From Micromonospora matsumotoense (lineage in GTDB: Bacteria > Actinomycetota > Actinomycetes > Mycobacteriales > Micromonosporaceae): a DNA stretch of 64,000 nt. A program made the translations under genes and the position numbers. Positions 16,539 to 24,081 of this stretch are shown here, in pieces. Location of the stretch: NCBI RefSeq assembly GCF_900091525.1, contig NZ_FMCU01000016.1, forward strand, positions 106,508 through 170,507, given 5' to 3'. How positions within the stretch are numbered: position 1 is the first letter of the stretch; every line of letters starts with the position of its first letter. The notes under the pieces are model-generated. The model was not told where the DNA came from. It made no database searches and worked only from the letters and a program-made list of their open reading frames with translations.

Positions 16539-16922
16539 TCAGCGGACGCCGAGCAGGTCGACGACGAAGACCAGGGTCTCGTTCGGCTTGATGACGCCGC
16601 CCGCGCCCCGGCTGCCGTAGCCCAGGTGCGGCGGGATGGTGAGCCGGCGACGGCCGCCGACCTTCATGCCCACCACGCCCTGGTCCCAGCCGGCGATGAC
16701 CTGGCCGCCGCCGAGCGGGAACTCGAAGGCCTCGCCCCGGTTCCAGGAGGCGTCGAACTCGCGCCCGGTGGAGTGGGACACCCCGACGTAGTGCACGTTG
16801 GCGACCTGGCCCGGACGGGCCTCGGGACCCTCGCCGACGGTGAGGTCCTCGATGACGAGGTCGGCCGGGGCGGCTCCCTCGATCGGGCCGATCTCCGGCT
16901 TGCCTGCCTGGGGCGTGTTCAT
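16539..16922 (-). CDS. FKBP-type peptidyl-prolyl cis-trans isomerase
   Basis: This 127-residue single FKBP domain has VHYVGVSHSTGREFDASWNRG, FPLGGGQVIAGWDQGVVGMKVGGRRRLTIPPHLGYG and the C-terminal FVVDLLGV. It has no signal peptide, so it is cytoplasmic; it catalyses proline isomerisation in folding. It starts at ATG 16922 after a GGAGGAG site. Confidence 0.93.
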   Translation of the reverse strand: MNTPQAGKPEIGPIEGAAPADLVIEDLTVGEGPEARPGQVANVHYVGVSHSTGREFDASWNRGEAFEFPLGGGQVIAGWDQGVVGMKVGGRRRLTIPPHLGYGSRGAGGVIKPNETLVFVVDLLGVR

Positions 16923-16990
16923 TGCTGATCTCCTCCGTCGTCGCGATCGTCCGGTCGGTGTCGATCCTGCCCGATCGCGACCGACCGATT

Positions 16991-17020
16991 CCCGGGGGTC
17001 CCGGAGCCGGGACCCCCGGG
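16991..17020 (-). terminator. Hairpin between the DoxX and FKBP genes (1)
   Basis: Perfect 12 bp arms CCCGGGGGTCCC with a 6 nt loop. It lies in the FKBP leader about 70 bp before its start; it could also be a leader structure. Confidence 0.5.
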
Positions 17021-17030
17021 CGGGGTGGAC

Positions 17031-17073
17031 GCGCGGCAGGGGCGCCACCGTCGAGGTGGCGCCCCTGCCGCGC
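17031..17073 (-). terminator. Terminator hairpin after the DoxX gene (2)
   Basis: Perfect 19 bp arms (GCGCGGCAGGGGCGCCACC) with a 5 nt loop, 20 bp past the DoxX stop on the minus strand. Confidence 0.75.
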
Positions 17074-17092
17074 GGTCGGCTGCCGAGGCCGG

Positions 17093-17650
17093 TTACCTGA
17101 GCCAGCCGAACCGGCGCACCAGCGGGAGCGTGGCCCAGACCCGGCCGAGGCCGAGGGTGTTCCCCGCGCCGACCAGGGCGAGACCGGCCAGCACCGCGGC
17201 GTAGATCAGGTGGTCGTCCATGAAGGGGTTGTTCTCGGGGGGCAGGACGGCGGTCCACATCAGCACCATGAGCAGGCCACCGGCGGCTGCGGCGAGCCGC
17301 ATCCCGATGCCGAGCAGCAGGGCCACCCCGATGCCGGCCAGGCCGATCATGAACAGCCAGTCGGCCCAGGCCGCCCCGGCGATGTCCTGGTAGAGCCCCT
17401 GGAACGGACCCTTCGCGCCGAAGGCGAGGAAACCCTTGGTCGGGCTGCCACCGTTGATCCAGGCGTTCTTCGTCGCGGTCTCGTGGCCGAGGCCGAAGAG
17501 CTTGTCCAGGAAGGCCCAGAGGAAGATCCAGCCGAGGGCGATCCGGGTTCCGGCCCAGACGTACCGGGCGGCGCGCTGGCGGGTGGTCTCGGTTCCGGCC
17601 GCCGGTGCGATGGTCCTGGCGGTGGTGTTCCGCTCGGTCGTCGCGGTCAT
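17093..17650 (-). CDS. DoxX family membrane protein
   Basis: This 185-residue protein has about four membrane segments: ALGWIFLWAFLDKLFGLG (about 35-52), WLFMIGLAGIGVALLLGIG (about 98-116), AAAGGLLMVLMW and AAVLAGLALVGAGNTLGLG. The W-x-F-x-x-D-K-L-F block is typical of the larger DoxX/TQO-small-subunit-like group. Family members are associated with thiosulfate oxidation or oxidative-stress complexes; no partner is adjacent. ATG 17650 has GGAG at good spacing; a GTG 9 bp upstream is the alternative. Confidence 0.78.
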   Translation of the reverse strand: MTATTERNTTARTIAPAAGTETTRQRAARYVWAGTRIALGWIFLWAFLDKLFGLGHETATKNAWINGGSPTKGFLAFGAKGPFQGLYQDIAGAAWADWLFMIGLAGIGVALLLGIGMRLAAAAGGLLMVLMWTAVLPPENNPFMDDHLIYAAVLAGLALVGAGNTLGLGRVWATLPLVRRFGWLR

Positions 17651-17881
17651 GGTCTCCACGTCCCTTCTCTGCCTGGCACCGCACTTCCCGGTGGCAGTTC
17701 CATTCCACTCCGGTGGCGGCCGTCCCGGCAGGGCCGACGGTCCGTGCCGCAGCAGGACCTAAGTCCCCTGGTTCGGGCGTCCGGACGGGACCTTCGGCCC
17801 CGGCGGCCCCGGTCCGTCCGCCTCTGCCCCGGCCGGTCGGGCCGGCCCTAACGTCGGCCGGGAGAGCCCGAGGAGGCCGTG

Positions 17882-18580
17882 ATGAGGACGTGGCAGGTGG
17901 ACGACGTGATGACCCGGGAGGTCGCCACGGTGGGGGAGGAGACCCCCTACCGGGCGATCGTCGACGTGCTGATCCGGCGCGGCATCAGCGCGGTGCCGGT
18001 GGTGGACGGGTTCCGTCGCGTGCGGGGGGTGGTGTCCGAGGCGGACCTGCTGCACAAGGTGGAGCACTCCGGGGCGCAGGAGGAACGGCGGGTCTTCGCC
18101 GGGCGACGGCGTCGGGTGTCCCGGGAGAAGGCCGAGGCGCTGCTGGCCGGGGAGTTGATGACCGCGCCGGCCGTCACCACCCACCCGGGGGCGTCGCTGC
18201 CGGCGGCGGCCCGGCTGATGGACCGGGAGGCGGTCAAGCGGCTGCCGGTCCTCGACGACCTCGGCCGGCTGGTCGGCATCGTGACCCGCAGCGACCTGCT
18301 CCGGGTGCACCTGCGCAGCGACGCCGAGATCCGCCAGGACGTGGTGCAGGAGGTGCTGCGGCGGGTGCTGGCCGTCCGGGACGGCCTGGTCACCGTGCAG
18401 GTCCGCGACGGCGCGGTGGTGCTGGACGGCCGATTGGACCGGCGGACCGCCGCCGAGTTGGCGGTGAAGCTCGCCGGCCAGGTCAGCGGGGTGGTCCAGG
18501 TCACCAGCACCATCGGGTACGACGTGGACGACGCCGGCCTGGTGGAGCGCCCGACGGGCGGGGTCACCCCGGTGGCCTGA
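17882..18580 (+). CDS. CBS-domain pair plus BON domain protein
   Basis: This 232-residue cytoplasmic protein has two CBS motifs (DVMTREVATVGEETPYRAIVD and ELMTAPAVTTHPGASLPAAA, together about residues 1-145) that usually bind adenosine nucleotides. A C-terminal BON domain (VQEVLRRVLAVRDGLVTVQV to VVQVTSTIGYDVDD) follows. This combination is common in actinobacterial stress or dormancy regulons. The ATG follows AGGAGG directly; no partner is adjacent. Confidence 0.9.
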   Translation: MRTWQVDDVMTREVATVGEETPYRAIVDVLIRRGISAVPVVDGFRRVRGVVSEADLLHKVEHSGAQEERRVFAGRRRRVSREKAEALLAGELMTAPAVTTHPGASLPAAARLMDREAVKRLPVLDDLGRLVGIVTRSDLLRVHLRSDAEIRQDVVQEVLRRVLAVRDGLVTVQVRDGAVVLDGRLDRRTAAELAVKLAGQVSGVVQVTSTIGYDVDDAGLVERPTGGVTPVA

Positions 18581-18731
18581 CCGGCACCCCCGGCCGGCCC
18601 GTCCACGCCGACCCGCGTGTCGTCGGCCTGTCCACGCCGGCCTGTCCCACGTCCGGACGGGCCGGCGGCAGGGCACGACTCTGCCGGCCCGTCCGCGCCG
18701 GGTCCGCGGCGACCTGGGCGACGGCGGGGGC

Positions 18732-19448
18732 TCACACCAGGGTCGAGAGCTGGGCGGTGAGCAGGGCGGGGGCCTCGGCCAGCGACGGGCCGTACCAGGT
18801 GAGATGCCGGCCGGAGACCAGCGCGCAGTCGACGCCGGGGAAGGCGTCCGGCCCGTCCGTGGCGGTGAACGCGTACGGCTCGTCGGGGAGCACCACCAGG
18901 TCGGGGCGGCGGGCCCGCAGCGCGTCGAGGTCGGGGCGCGGATAGCGTTCGGGGTCGTCGTCGTACAGGTTGACCACGCCGAGCCGGCGCAACACGTCCC
19001 CGGCGAAGGTGTCCCCGCCGAGCACCACCCACGGCCGACGCCACACCGGCACCACGGCCCGGCGTGTCCCGGCCTCGGCGACCGGTGCGGCCCAGGCCCG
19101 GCGGGCGTCGGTCAGCCACCCCGGCTCCCCGGTCACCCCCAGCGCGGCGAGCACCCCGGCCAGCTCGTCCAGGGCCTGCGGCACGGTGCGCGGGTAGGTG
19201 ACCAGAACCGGCACCCCGGCCGCGGTGAGCGCGTCCGCGTCGACCCGCCGGTTCTCCTCGACGTTGAGCAGCACCAGGTCCGGCCGCAGCGCCCGGACCC
19301 GGTCCAGGTCGGGGTACTTGCTGCCACCGACCCGGGCCACGTCCAGCCCCGCCGGGTGGACGCACCAGTCGGTCGCGCCGACCAGCAGCTCCGGCACGGT
19401 CGCCGCCACCGCCTCGGTCAGCGACGGCACCAACGAGACCACCCGCAT
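18732..19448 (-). CDS. Helical-backbone metal receptor (BtuF-like) protein without signal peptide
   Basis: This 238-residue protein resembles the ABC substrate-binding proteins for cobalamin or siderophores: MRVVSLVPSLTEAVAATVP, LVGATDWCVHPAG, RALRPDLVLLNVEENRR and RRPDLVVLPDEPYAF. No export signal or lipobox precedes it and no permease or ATPase is nearby, so it is probably cytoplasmic and not a transporter part. Similar orphan cytosolic proteins occur in actinomycetes; the ligand is unknown. ATG 19448 is 17 bp downstream of the DICT-GGDEF gene, so they are likely cotranscribed. Confidence 0.78.
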   Translation of the reverse strand: MRVVSLVPSLTEAVAATVPELLVGATDWCVHPAGLDVARVGGSKYPDLDRVRALRPDLVLLNVEENRRVDADALTAAGVPVLVTYPRTVPQALDELAGVLAALGVTGEPGWLTDARRAWAAPVAEAGTRRAVVPVWRRPWVVLGGDTFAGDVLRRLGVVNLYDDDPERYPRPDLDALRARRPDLVVLPDEPYAFTATDGPDAFPGVDCALVSGRHLTWYGPSLAEAPALLTAQLSTLV

Positions 19449-19465
19449 CCCGTGCTCTCCTGTCC

Positions 19466-20605
19466 TCAGCGTGGGGCGGCGCTCGCGACCGCCTCCCGGG
19501 CCACCGTGGCCATCGGCACGCCCTCCCGGGCCGCCCACTCGACGGCGTGCCGGACCTCGGCCACCGGCATCGGCCGCCGGTCGGTCACGGTGACCGCAGT
19601 GTGCACCGCGAAGGACACGAACGGGTACGACCGGGCCAGCCCGGCCACCGAGGCGTGCACCTGAGCGGCCACGGCCAGCGCCTCCTCCCGGGTCAACGCG
19701 GGCAGGACCAGCAGGTACTCGTCGGGGGCGAGCCGGATCGCCCGGTCGAGCGGGCGTAGGGGCGCGGTCAGCGCGGCGATCACGGCCTGCGCCTCCCGGG
19801 CGGTGCTGCGGCGTCCGAAGCGTTCGGCGGTGCCGGCCGGCTCACTGACCCGGACCCCGATCAGGGCCACCGGCAGGGTGCCGGCGGCGGTCACCCCGTC
19901 CATCCCGGTCCAGCGGCGCAGCGTCGGCTCGTCCACCAGAGGCGAGGGTGCCGGCACCTCCTCGGCGACCCGACCCGGCCCGCTGCGGTCGACCCGCTCG
20001 GCCATCAGCCGCAACGCCGCCTCGGCCCGGCTCTCACCGGGGGTCGCCGGCAGGTCCCAGACCCGGCGCAGCACCTGATCGATCGCGGTCAGGGCGGCCG
20101 GGGGGAGCCGGTCGCCGAGCTGCGCCCGCAGCCGGATCACCTCGTGCAGCGCCTCGTCGCGGCGGAACCCCCAGCGGCCGGAGAAAAGGCGGCCTTCCTC
20201 CAGCGTGCCGGCGGCCACCACCTCCCGCCGGTCCCGGGCCACCAGGCTGGCCCCGAACCGGGGGGTCAGCGCCACCACGCTCCACTCCCGGGCCAGCTCC
20301 TCGGTCTCGTCCAGCGCCACGCCGTACCCACCGGGGGGCAGCTCCGGCGGTGCCGGCGCGACCAGCCCGACCACGGTGACCGCCGCGCCCGCGGCGATCC
20401 GCGTGTAGCGGGCCTGCTCCCGCAGGAAGTACGGCATCCGCTGGAACAGGGCGATCACCACCAGCGGGCCGTCCTCGGCGGTGGCCAGCGCCGACCGCTC
20501 GATGGCGTGGGAGACCGTGACGAGACTCCGCTTGGTCAACAGTTCCGGGGCCGGTCCGTCGTGCAGCACCCCGTGAGCGTAGAGATCGCGCTCGGGGCAC
20601 ACCAA
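19466..20605 (-). CDS. DICT sensory domain plus degenerate GGDEF-like domain protein
   Basis: This 379-residue protein begins with a region typical of DICT domains (KRSLVTVSHAIERSAL, then VIALFQRMPYFLREQARYTRIA). It has a central helical linker and a C-terminal nucleotidyl-cyclase-like domain (about 235-375). Where GGDEF should stand the sequence reads RLAPDEYLLVLPAL, so the two glycines are lost and cyclase activity is unlikely. It probably acts as a sensor or c-di-GMP-related scaffold (inference). The start is uncertain: TTG 20605 or GTG 20602. Confidence 0.75.
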   Translation of the reverse strand: MVCPERDLYAHGVLHDGPAPELLTKRSLVTVSHAIERSALATAEDGPLVVIALFQRMPYFLREQARYTRIAAGAAVTVVGLVAPAPPELPPGGYGVALDETEELAREWSVVALTPRFGASLVARDRREVVAAGTLEEGRLFSGRWGFRRDEALHEVIRLRAQLGDRLPPAALTAIDQVLRRVWDLPATPGESRAEAALRLMAERVDRSGPGRVAEEVPAPSPLVDEPTLRRWTGMDGVTAAGTLPVALIGVRVSEPAGTAERFGRRSTAREAQAVIAALTAPLRPLDRAIRLAPDEYLLVLPALTREEALAVAAQVHASVAGLARSYPFVSFAVHTAVTVTDRRPMPVAEVRHAVEWAAREGVPMATVAREAVASAAPR

Positions 20606-20705
20606 CCGCCTGGTAACGCGCCCATCGGCCGCACCGACGAGGCGGAAACAGGGGCCGACGTCCTAGACTCGGCCGGTCACCTCTCCTGCCACGGACGGAC
20701 CGACG

Positions 20706-21581
20706 ATGACGCGTACCGCCACCGACGACGGGGCCCGGCTGCGGCCGGTCCCGGCCGGTGACGCGCCGCTGTTCGTCCGGGCCGGCCAGGCGGTGTACCC
20801 CGCCCGTCGACTCGGTGACCTGGTGTCGCGGCGGCCGGCGGGGGTCACCGGGCACCAGTGGAGTTCGGCCCTGCGCGAGGAGTTCGACCACGTCGTCTGC
20901 GCGGCCGACACCGGGTTCCCGTTGTTCGCCCTGACCGTCGGCCCCACCGCGCCGGCCGGCTCGGCCGGGCAGCGCGCCGAGCGGATGGCCGCGGCGGTGT
21001 GCGCCGCAGTGGGCCTGCCGGTGCTGCGGATCGGCTCGCCGACGCTGCGGGCCGCCGGACACGGCCGCCGGATCGTCACGTACGTCCTCGACGCCCGCGC
21101 CTACGCCGCCGGTGCCACCTCCTCCGACGACCCGGACGACGCCCCGGTCGGTTACCGCGACATCGTCGGCCGGTTGCCCGACGGGCGCACCGGGCCGGTG
21201 AACGACCTCGGCGCGCTGTCCCGGGCGGCGGCCGTCGAGGCGTACGTGTCGCGGCGGCTCAGTGACCCCATCGTGCGGGGGTTGCACGTGCGCTGGCGCG
21301 ACGGGCTGGCCGAGGGGTGGAGCTGGGTCGAGGTGCGGCCCGGCCGGTGCCTGGTGGAACGGGTCACCGTGCACGAGGCGCGGTGGTACTGCGGGGTGGA
21401 CCCCGCCCGCTTCGCCGAGGATCTCGCGGCGGTGGCGGTGGGCGACCGGCTGGCCGGGGTGGAGTTCGACGAATCGGCCCTGCTCGACCGGGGCGAGCTG
21501 CGGCGGCAGATCTGCGCGCTGCGGGACCGGCGGGACGAGTTGGCCACGCCGTTCGCCTTCGATCACCTCTGCGGGGACTGA
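20706..21581 (+). CDS. Hypothetical protein, DUF2726-like nuclease-fold candidate
   Basis: This 291-residue protein is not confidently recognised. The first half reads SSALREEFDHVVCAADTGFPLFALTVGPT, RAERMAAAVCAAVGLPVLRI. This resembles DUF2726-type PD-(D/E)XK proteins, in which a data strand is followed by relatives of CELDG and GLP(L)LRI, but the acidic catalytic residues are replaced (FALTVG). The second half is Arg-rich with WSWVEVRPGRCLVERVTVHEA. It starts at ATG 20706 and is divergent from the DICT protein. If it is related to nucleases, the active site looks lost. Confidence 0.5.
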   Translation: MTRTATDDGARLRPVPAGDAPLFVRAGQAVYPARRLGDLVSRRPAGVTGHQWSSALREEFDHVVCAADTGFPLFALTVGPTAPAGSAGQRAERMAAAVCAAVGLPVLRIGSPTLRAAGHGRRIVTYVLDARAYAAGATSSDDPDDAPVGYRDIVGRLPDGRTGPVNDLGALSRAAAVEAYVSRRLSDPIVRGLHVRWRDGLAEGWSWVEVRPGRCLVERVTVHEARWYCGVDPARFAEDLAAVAVGDRLAGVEFDESALLDRGELRRQICALRDRRDELATPFAFDHLCGD

Positions 21582-21884
21582 GCCCGGGAACGACCCGCCG
21601 TCATTTTCCGGCGACGTGTGGTGACATTCCGGCCCGGCCGAAAAATGGTCCCGGATTCCTTGATCCGCTTTGAACCTTCGTCCGGGCCGGCCCGTACCTA
21701 AGCGGGAATGGACAGGATCTTCCCAGCCGCGCCACCCGACGCGGCGGACGGTGCGGAAAGGCATCGTCGGCCATCGACGTGCGACCGGAACGTCGCAGTG
21801 ACACCGGTGGGGGAGACCGACCCGAAGGTCGTCTCCTCGTCGGGGACACGAGTCAGGCACCGGATCGAGAAGGAGAGCAATTCG

Positions 21885-23177
21885 ATGCGCAGGTCCACAG
21901 GGGCACGCCGGTCGTCCGGTAACGCGCGGAGCAAGCGGCTGCTGGCGGCGGTCGGTGCGCTCGTCGTCTTCGGCGGCATCGCCGCCGTCACCCAGATCTC
22001 ATCGGCCGGGGACAAGCCGCGGCAGCAGCAGGCTCGCAACGTCTCGTCGGCCTGTGTCGCACCGAGCCCCGGTGCCACCTCGCCGAGCGGGCGGGGCAGC
22101 ACCACCCAGACCTGGCAGAACGGTCGCTGGGTCCGCAACCACTGGGGTGACGGTCAGATGTCCGTTGCCGAGTGCCAGGCCGTCAAGGCCGGCAACGCGC
22201 CGGTGACCACCCTCGCCTCGACGGTCGCCTGCCCGCAGGTGACCCCCCGGCTGCCGCAGATCCCGGCGCAGGCCAAGGCCGAGGTGGACAAGGAACTCGC
22301 CCTGCTGAAGACCCAGCTCGACGATGCCAACAAGCGGTTGGCGGCCGAGGGGCGCAACGGGCAGGCGTTCATCAACAACGCCATCCTCGGTCCGCTGGCC
22401 GACAAGCGGCGGTCCGCCCTGAACCGGATCGCCACCGCGATCGGCCGGTTCGCCCAGCGCCCGCAGGGCCTGGAGCAACTCGCCGGCTGCCAGGTCGCCG
22501 CCAACAACGGTGGCAACAACAACGGCGGCCAGAACGGCAACACCGGCGGCCAGAACAACAACGGCGGCAACAACGGCGGCCAGAACGGTGGCAACAACAA
22601 CGGCGGCCAGAACGGCAACAACGGCAACGCCCTGGGCGTGCTCGCGAAGGACTGCGCCAACAGCAGGTTGCAGCCGCACGACGGCTTCCAGAACGGCAAC
22701 CGTTGTGTCAGCACCGCGTTCGGCGAGGTCAGCGCGGCGGCCACCAACCCGTCGCTGCTGATCACGCAGTTCCCGAACCAGGTGCAGCGCAACCAGGCCT
22801 TCAGCCTGAAGGTCTCCACCCGCAACCTGGTCCGTGACCGGTTCCTGGCGGCCGGCCAGGGCGGCTACTACGTGGAGAGTTCGGTGCTCAACGGTCAGGG
22901 CCTCACCCGTGGCCACTTCCACACCGCCTGCCGGATGCTCCAGAACACCAACCAGGCCCCGTCTAACCCGCAGGACGTTCCGGCGTTCTTCGTGGCCACC
23001 GAGGACGGCAAGGGCGGCAACCAGTCCGACGACGTGACCATCCAGATCCCGGGCCTGCCGCAGTCGGGTACGGCGCAGTGCGCGGTCTGGGCCGGTGACG
23101 GTTCGCACCGGGTGCCGATGATGGAGCGGGCCAACCAGACCCCCGCCTTCGACGTGGTACGCATCCGGGTCAACTGA
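21885..23177 (+). CDS. Secreted protein with Asn/Gly/Gln-rich repeat segment
   Basis: This 430-residue protein has an N-terminal Arg-rich stretch and a hydrophobic segment (LLAAVGALVVFGGIAAVTQI), indicating export or anchoring. A helical region (about 125-200) follows, then about 45 residues built of NNGG, QNGN and GGQN units, and a C-terminal domain with CANSRLQPHDGFQNGNRCV, GHFHTACRMLQ and CAVWAGDGSHRVPMM. Six or more extracellular cysteines suggest disulfides. The function is unknown. ATG 21885 has AAGGAG upstream. A possible ECF promoter (TGAACC and CGTACC, near 21670-21700) lies ahead. Confidence 0.75.
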   Translation: MRRSTGARRSSGNARSKRLLAAVGALVVFGGIAAVTQISSAGDKPRQQQARNVSSACVAPSPGATSPSGRGSTTQTWQNGRWVRNHWGDGQMSVAECQAVKAGNAPVTTLASTVACPQVTPRLPQIPAQAKAEVDKELALLKTQLDDANKRLAAEGRNGQAFINNAILGPLADKRRSALNRIATAIGRFAQRPQGLEQLAGCQVAANNGGNNNGGQNGNTGGQNNNGGNNGGQNGGNNNGGQNGNNGNALGVLAKDCANSRLQPHDGFQNGNRCVSTAFGEVSAAATNPSLLITQFPNQVQRNQAFSLKVSTRNLVRDRFLAAGQGGYYVESSVLNGQGLTRGHFHTACRMLQNTNQAPSNPQDVPAFFVATEDGKGGNQSDDVTIQIPGLPQSGTAQCAVWAGDGSHRVPMMERANQTPAFDVVRIRVN

Positions 23178-23195
23178 CCGGACGGGCGACGACGG

Positions 23196-23233
23196 CCACG
23201 GGCCGCCCCGGGAATTCCCGGGGCGGCCCGTGG
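23196..23233 (+). terminator. Terminator of the Asn/Gly-rich protein gene
   Basis: Perfect 17 bp arms (CCACGGGCCGCCCCGGG) with AATT loop, 18 bp after the stop. The gene-free stretch 23178-23489 holds this hairpin and the lsr2 terminator; I see no gene in the sequence between them. Confidence 0.8.
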
Positions 23234-23424
23234 CTTTGCGGACGGGTCCATGCTCCTCCGGAGGCCGACGCCGTGGTGCGGCGCGGGGTGGTGCGGCCAG
23301 TGGTGGCGATCCTGTTCCGGGCGGCGGACTGCGGGGCGGCGCGTTCCGGTGGTCAGGGCCGGCCCGGGCCGGCAAGGGTTTTCGGCGACGGGCCGACGGG
23401 TGGAAATTGTGGACACGGCGAAAA

Positions 23425-23465
23425 GCGCCGGGGTCGCCGCTGTTATCTCAGCGTGACCCCGGCGC
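23425..23465 (-). terminator. Terminator of lsr2
   Basis: Perfect 11 bp arms GCGCCGGGGTC with a 19 nt loop, 24 bp past the lsr2 stop on the minus strand. Confidence 0.65.
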
Positions 23466-23489
23466 GTCCGTTCGTGACCTGACCGCCGG

Positions 23490-23837
23490 TCAGCGGTTCT
23501 TCCACGCCTCCACGACCGAGACCGGGATGCGACCGCGCTCGGAAATCTCGTGGCCGTTCTTGGTCGCCCATTCCCGGATGGCGCGGTTCTGCTCGCGATC
23601 CATTCCCGAGACCCCGGCGCGAGCCGGGCGGCGAGCCGGGCGACCGGCCTCGACCGCACCTCGCCCCATTCGACGGCCAGCGGCGATGTAGGCGTCGAGC
23701 GCCTTGCGCAGCACCCCCACGTTCTCGTCGGAGAGATCGATGGTGTACGCCGCCCCGTCCAGGCTGAACTCGACGGTCCGATCGGCCTTTCCGCCGTCGA
23801 GGTCGTCGGTCAGAACGGTGATTACTTTCCTTGCCAT
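23490..23837 (-). CDS. lsr2: Lsr2 family nucleoid-associated protein
   Basis: This 115-residue H-NS-like protein binds and silences AT-rich DNA in actinobacteria. The N-terminal dimerisation domain (MARKVITVLTDDLDGGKADRTVEFSLDG) and C-terminal DNA-binding domain (REWATKNGHEISERGRIPVSVVEAW, with the RGR AT-hook-like contact) are both present, joined by an Arg/Ala linker. ATG 23837 fits the family N-terminus and is 8 nt from AGGGAG; an ATG two codons upstream is an alternative. The leader (about 23840-23960) is AT-rich, which fits self-binding. Confidence 0.95.
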   Translation of the reverse strand: MARKVITVLTDDLDGGKADRTVEFSLDGAAYTIDLSDENVGVLRKALDAYIAAGRRMGRGAVEAGRPARRPARAGVSGMDREQNRAIREWATKNGHEISERGRIPVSVVEAWKNR

Positions 23838-24037
23838 CGCCATTACTCCCTGTGTTGAGCGGGGTGTGCTAAGAGTTTGACGTATCTGACGGCAAATCCG
23901 CAACAATACGCCTCTCTTTCATTTGGCGGGTCGGGTCAATCCTGGGAAATTCGGGTCCGGCCAATGCTGGCGGGTGGCGGCGGCACGGGCGGGATGTGTC
24001 CTGGGTCACACCGAGGAACACGGGGAACGGTTTGTGA

Positions 24038-24058
24038 CTTGAGTGAGACACGCTCAAC
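24038..24058. promoter_or_regulatory. HAIR-like HspR operator upstream of lon
   Basis: The sequence CTTGAGT-N7-GCTCAAC lies 23 bp before the lon start. The HspR inverted repeat HAIR is CTTGAGT-N7-ACTCAAG; the left half is perfect and the right half matches 5 of 7, with the right spacing. HspR repression of lon through HAIR is known in Streptomyces lividans, so heat-shock control is expected here (inference). Confidence 0.75.
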
Positions 24059-24081
24059 CTCAACGCGATGGCAGGTGTCCG

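Noticed and set aside
17759..19365. Large minus-strand frames opposite the CBS-BON gene
   Set aside because: The CBS and BON motifs on the plus strand are clear; the opposite frames lack motifs.
22500..22630. Possible CRISPR-like direct repeats (AACGGCGGCC spacing)
   Set aside because: The repeats are in frame within the secreted protein and encode the NNGGQNGN tract; there are no unique spacers of constant length.
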